From: Shewanella sp. SG41-4
GTDB taxonomy: Bacteria > Pseudomonadota > Gammaproteobacteria > Enterobacterales > Shewanellaceae
NCBI RefSeq assembly: GCF_014164505.1
Contig: NZ_JACJFI010000014.1
Coordinates: forward strand, 1-34,944
Reading direction: 5' to 3'
DNA: 34,944 nt
The position numbers and the translations under genes were made by a program. The first letter of the stretch is position 1. The number at the start of each line of letters is the position of its first letter. The notes below the pieces were generated by a model that made no database searches, was not told the origin of the DNA, and saw only the letters and a program-made list of their open reading frames with translations. Below, piece by piece: positions 31,626-34,944 of this stretch.

Positions 31626-33107
31626 ATGAAAAATAATGTTCAGCTGATCACTTACGTAGATCGTATAGCGCACTCAGACTTAAAAGGACTCAAACAGGTT
31701 CTCGACACAGAACTGCATGATCTCTTTGGTGGCGTACATCTGTTACCTTTTTACTATCCAATTGACGGCAGCGATGCTGGCTTTGACCCTATAGACCATG
31801 CAAAGGTAGATGAACGTCTTGGTGATTGGAATGACGTAAAGCAGATTGGCCAACAATACGACATCATGGCCGACTTAATTGTTAACCACATGTCTGCAGA
31901 GTCTACCGAGTTTCAAGACGTGCTTGCCAACGGCAAAAACTCTGCTTACTGGGATTTATTTTTAACCAAAGATAGTGTCTTCCCAGACGGTTTAAGTGCA
32001 GAAAACCAAGCTAAAATTTATCGCCCACGTCCGGGGAGTTGTTTCACCACCTATAAACTCGCCGACGGTACACAAGCCGAGTTTTGGACGACTTTTACCT
32101 CAAATCAAATTGATATTAATGTGCATACCGCTGCAGGTCAGGCACATTTAAACAAGGTGCTAACGCGTTTTCATGAAAGCAAAGTCGATCTTATTCGTCT
32201 TGACGCTGCGGGTTATGCCATTAAAAAACCAGGCACTAGCTGTTTTATGATTGAAGAATCATTTGAATTTGTCGATGAGTTAGCCAAAAAAGCCAACAGC
32301 CTAGGCATGACCACCCTTGCCGAAATTCACTCGCATTACATGACCCAGCTCGATATTGCTAAGCGCGTAGACATGGTGTACGACTTTGCGCTGCCGCCAT
32401 TGATTCTCCACAGCTTATTTAGCCAAGATGTCAGTGCATTAAGCCATTGGCTATCCATTGCCCCACGCAACTGTGTCACGGTATTAGACACCCATGACGG
32501 TATTGGCATTATTGACGCTGGCCCGGTCGGCAATAAAGCAGGTTTATTAACAGCTGCTGAAATTGATAACTTAGTTAATCGTATCCATAGCAATAGCAAA
32601 GGTGAAAGCCTGCAAGCAACGGGCGCGGCAGCCAGCAATGTCGATCTATACCAAGTTAATTGCACCTACTACGATGCCCTTGGCCAAAATGACATTGATT
32701 ATTTAATCGCTCGAAGCGTGCAATTTTTTGCTCCCGGTATTCCGCAGGTGTATTACACCGGTTTACTGGCAGTGCCTAATGCCATGGAGTTACTGAATCA
32801 AACTCAAGTAGGTCGCGACATTAATCGCCCTTATCTACAGGTAAGCGACATTCAAACAGCCATGCAAAAACCGGTTGTTAAAGCGCTATGTGAGCTGATC
32901 ACTCTACGCAATAAAGTCGATGCCTTTAATGGTGAGTTCACCATGACAAACCAGGCTAATCAGTTAATACTTTCTTGGATACATGGCGACAGTACAGCAA
33001 AGCTAAGCGTTAATTTTGCCACCAAAGAAACCCATATCAACATCGTTGAATCTCAGCAATCGACTCACATTGTACTGGCAGATTTATTGGCTAAACACAG
33101 CGGATAA
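31626..33107 (+). CDS. scrP: Sucrose phosphorylase (GH13 subfamily 18)
   Basis: The 493-residue product closely resembles the Bifidobacterium enzyme from the first residues (MKNNVQLITYVDR). It cleaves sucrose with phosphate into glucose-1-phosphate and fructose in the cytoplasm. The nucleophile is Asp193 in IRLDAAGY, the acid/base is Glu233 in LAEIHSHY, and the transition-state stabiliser is Asp291 in DTHDGIGIID; each is one residue beyond the Bifidobacterium numbering. No signal peptide is present. The subfamily also contains sucrose-6-phosphate and glucosylglycerol phosphorylases, but the close match and the fructokinase context favour sucrose. It is a single gene with its own operator and ends at a large palindrome. 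Confidence 0.92.
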   Translation: MKNNVQLITYVDRIAHSDLKGLKQVLDTELHDLFGGVHLLPFYYPIDGSDAGFDPIDHAKVDERLGDWNDVKQIGQQYDIMADLIVNHMSAESTEFQDVLANGKNSAYWDLFLTKDSVFPDGLSAENQAKIYRPRPGSCFTTYKLADGTQAEFWTTFTSNQIDINVHTAAGQAHLNKVLTRFHESKVDLIRLDAAGYAIKKPGTSCFMIEESFEFVDELAKKANSLGMTTLAEIHSHYMTQLDIAKRVDMVYDFALPPLILHSLFSQDVSALSHWLSIAPRNCVTVLDTHDGIGIIDAGPVGNKAGLLTAAEIDNLVNRIHSNSKGESLQATGAAASNVDLYQVNCTYYDALGQNDIDYLIARSVQFFAPGIPQVYYTGLLAVPNAMELLNQTQVGRDINRPYLQVSDIQTAMQKPVVKALCELITLRNKVDAFNGEFTMTNQANQLILSWIHGDSTAKLSVNFATKETHINIVESQQSTHIVLADLLAKHSG

Positions 33108-33134
33108 TCTACGTATGTGTTAAGCTTAAACGTA

Positions 33135-33162
33135 AACAAGGCGCCTAATTAGGCGCCTTGTT
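33135..33162. terminator. Large palindrome between phosphorylase and regulator genes
   Basis: A perfect 28-bp palindrome (arms AACAAGGCGCCT, centre AATT) can form a 12-bp GC-rich stem with a tetraloop on either strand. T-rich sequence follows on both sides but without a long run. It lies between convergent genes and is best read as a bidirectional terminator. Confidence 0.7.
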
Positions 33163-33185
33163 GGTATCGATATGATTGTCTCGAT

Positions 33186-33213
33186 CTGTTTGTATCGAAC
33201 TGTTTGTATCAAA
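33186..33213. repeat. Two-copy 14-bp tandem repeat
   Basis: CTGTTTGTATCGAA and CTGTTTGTATCAAA lie head to tail just beyond the stop of the LacI-type gene. Their TGTTTGTATC core is the reverse complement of the repeat at 19304-19323. Confidence 0.7.
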
Positions 33214-33237
33214 AATCGTCCGGTCATCAATATTACA

Positions 33238-34269
33238 TCAACAACTGCCACCACGTGAAAGTTCATAACCCAACACTTCAGCATGATGAGCATCAGCAAT
33301 AAACATTTCTGCGGCTTTACGACCTTTTTGTTCTGAATGCTGGAACACAGTCGTCAGCGGCGGGATAGCTCGTGAACCTTCATCAATACCATCAAAACCC
33401 ACCACTCGAATATCTTCAGGGATCCGCAAACCTTGTTGGATTGCCTCGCGCATTAAACTCAACGCTATTAAGTCACTCATGCACAAAAATACATTCGGAC
33501 GCGGTACACAATTAAGCGCTTCTTTGGCTGCTATGGCAGCAAAGTCGGCATTACTTTCAGGAATATTCCAAATGCGATCATCACCAAGCTTAACCCCAGT
33601 ATCACCAATGGCATCCAAATAGCCTTGCAAACGCTGATGCGCTACTGAGGTATCAATTTCCATAGAATGAATATCATACACGCGGCAGGTTAAGTGAGTG
33701 TCGAGCAAGCGTAATCCAAGAATTGCGACCTGATCTTGCTCTGATTGAATAGCCAATTTAGCCACTTCATAGGCGCCGGCTTTATTGTCGATACTCACCG
33801 AAGCACTGCGATGAATATTAAAGTCGACCGTCACCACTTTTTTACGAACTTTTTTCAATTGCTCGGCCAATAAACTGTTACGGGGGCGACCATAACAAAT
33901 AAAGCCATCGACAAAATCATTTACGCCATTAACATTGTCAGAACTGCCAGAAAACAACAGTAAATTAATTTTATGTTGTTCAAAAACTGCCGCAACGCCT
34001 TTCATAAACTTACTGGCTACGGGGTCCGACACCATGTATTCAATACTGTCCGACAACACTAATGCTACTGTATCGAATTTGCCACGCCTTAAAGATTGCG
34101 CGGCTTTATTGGGTCCAAAATATCCTAGCTCGTTACAGGCAGCTAGAATGTCTATACGGCGTTTTTCCGACAGCTGATCTGGACGATTAAACGCATTAGA
34201 TACCGTCGCATTCGACACACCTAATTCTTTGGCAATACTTTTTAAGGTCCAATGCTTGGAGTCTGGCAT
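33238..34269 (-). CDS. scrR: LacI-family regulator of sucrose use
   Basis: The 343-residue product has a LacI-type helix-turn-helix at about 7-27 (TLKSIAKELGVSNATVSNAFNRP), a hinge helix region near NKAAQSLRRGKF, and a periplasmic-binding-protein-like effector domain to the end (VVGFDGIDEG and IPPLTTVFQ are typical). It should repress the locus and release DNA on binding sucrose, fructose or a derivative. Two identical palindromes before the receptor and phosphorylase genes are its likely sites. No copy is seen in front of its own gene. It converges on the phosphorylase gene. A cysteine ends the protein (GGSC), which is unusual. The specific name rests on context. Confidence 0.88.
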   Translation of the reverse strand: MPDSKHWTLKSIAKELGVSNATVSNAFNRPDQLSEKRRIDILAACNELGYFGPNKAAQSLRRGKFDTVALVLSDSIEYMVSDPVASKFMKGVAAVFEQHKINLLLFSGSSDNVNGVNDFVDGFICYGRPRNSLLAEQLKKVRKKVVTVDFNIHRSASVSIDNKAGAYEVAKLAIQSEQDQVAILGLRLLDTHLTCRVYDIHSMEIDTSVAHQRLQGYLDAIGDTGVKLGDDRIWNIPESNADFAAIAAKEALNCVPRPNVFLCMSDLIALSLMREAIQQGLRIPEDIRVVGFDGIDEGSRAIPPLTTVFQHSEQKGRKAAEMFIADAHHAEVLGYELSRGGSC

Positions 34270-34408
34270 AACGGGTCCGTTTACGTCGTGGTTTTAGCCT
34301 ATATAGCTATACATAACATGAATGTATCGATGCAAGTCGATGAAAAATTCAGATGCAAGTATAGCGTTGAAGCGAAAAACGGCACCAGCGAGTTAGGCTA
34401 CTGCCAAA

Positions 34409-34944
34409 TTATAAATTGTCTTGCTGTTCAACATGAGTAACAAGGCTGGCTATCGACATATTTTGCTCAGCTGTTGGATTTTTTAAGCGTTTTGCAAACC
34501 AAAAACGAGGCTTCCAATAAATATTATTCAAACTCGAAATTTTTACGCCTTTTTTGGTCGAGGCATGTAAAAAACGGTCATTGCCCATGTAAATACCGAC
34601 ATGACGAACGGTTCGAGTAGTTTTAAAAAAAACTAAATCGCCAGTTTTTAACTGATTACGCGGTATTTCTTTACCCAAAATACGTTGCGAGTTAACAGTA
34701 CGAGGTAACTTGTCGCCAACAATATTCAGGTAGGCCAAATACACAAACCCTGAACAATCTACGCCATTTCTACTCAGCCCCCCTAAACGATATGGAGTAC
34801 CTTTCCATTGGTCGTGAAAACTCAATAGGTTTGGCTCACTCCACTTAGGAGGTTCTGGTCTAAGCATGGGAGGAACCACCATAGGCTTAGGTGCGATAAC
34901 CACAGCAGGGGGAGATGCACACGCAGACAAAAACACTAAGCAAC
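34409..34944 (-). CDS. NlpC/P60 family lipoprotein, 5' end outside the window
   Basis: The frame stays open through the right edge (upstream codons read Cys-Leu before VFLSAC), so the start and most of the signal peptide lie outside; a GTG at 34936 is not a believable start. The visible part contains the lipobox LSAC, a proline-rich linker (PKPMVVPPMLRPEPP) and an NlpC/P60 domain. The catalytic Cys is in VDCSGFVYLAYL, the His in RHVGIYMG, and the third polar residue is the His in FLHAST. Such enzymes are endopeptidases that cut peptidoglycan stem peptides (Spr/MepS-like) in the periplasm. The complete catalytic set suggests an active enzyme. Confidence 0.9.
   Translation of the reverse strand, partial: CLVFLSACASPPAVVIAPKPMVVPPMLRPEPPKWSEPNLLSFHDQWKGTPYRLGGLSRNGVDCSGFVYLAYLNIVGDKLPRTVNSQRILGKEIPRNQLKTGDLVFFKTTRTVRHVGIYMGNDRFLHASTKKGVKISSLNNIYWKPRFWFAKRLKNPTAEQNMSIASLVTHVEQQDNL

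Overview
The window looks like chromosome of a marine gammaproteobacterium, most likely Shewanella. Reasons: moderate GC, the DxAGTTT-type acireductone synthase, a MexF-like RND pump with its own TetR regulator, and a sucrose locus laid out as in Shewanella (LacI regulator, TonB-dependent receptor, MFS permease, GH13 sucrose phosphorylase, PfkB fructokinase). The genus call is recognition from memory, not a search. No rRNA, tRNA, CRISPR array, prophage or insertion sequence was seen.

Layout. 1-5950: a fragment at the left edge, a YdcH/DUF465 small protein, a DUF885 lipoprotein, an esterase-fold TPR protein whose nucleophile elbow lacks serine, mtnC, and an unrecognised membrane protein with a TTG start. 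6000-7250: two hotdog thioesterases flanking a minimal GNAT protein, with a PsrA-like AAAC-N4-GTTT dyad in front of the first. 7500-9060: an unrecognised two-gene operon (glycine-rich hydrophobic protein, then a four-helix membrane protein, ATGA overlap) with its own promoter; this is the least explained part of the window. 9100-10900: a long-chain acyl-CoA synthetase.

11000-17650: a divergent pair of transport operons. To the left run a YtrA-type GntR regulator, an ABC ATPase and a membrane protein. To the right run an exported S33 peptidase, NatA-like and NatB-like ABC exporter subunits, and a small PspB-like membrane protein after a further gap. The 94 bp between the divergent starts holds a palindrome and three 8-bp direct repeats that could serve both sides.

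17650-20800: a CHASE4-GGDEF diguanylate cyclase with a degenerate inhibitory site, mogA, and an orphan type IV pilin-like gene. 20900-26410: a TetR regulator divergent from an RND efflux operon (MFP lipoprotein plus MexF-like pump). Its promoter carries three copies of TACC-N4-GGTA.

26440-34270: the sucrose island. Sucrose is expected to enter through the TonB receptor and the MFS permease. Phosphorylase then splits it with phosphate into glucose-1-phosphate and fructose, and fructokinase phosphorylates the fructose. An identical 16-bp palindrome sits before the receptor and before the phosphorylase, presumably the site of the LacI-family protein encoded nearby. An intrinsic terminator lies directly before the fructokinase start. 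The window ends in an NlpC/P60 lipoprotein cut by the right edge.
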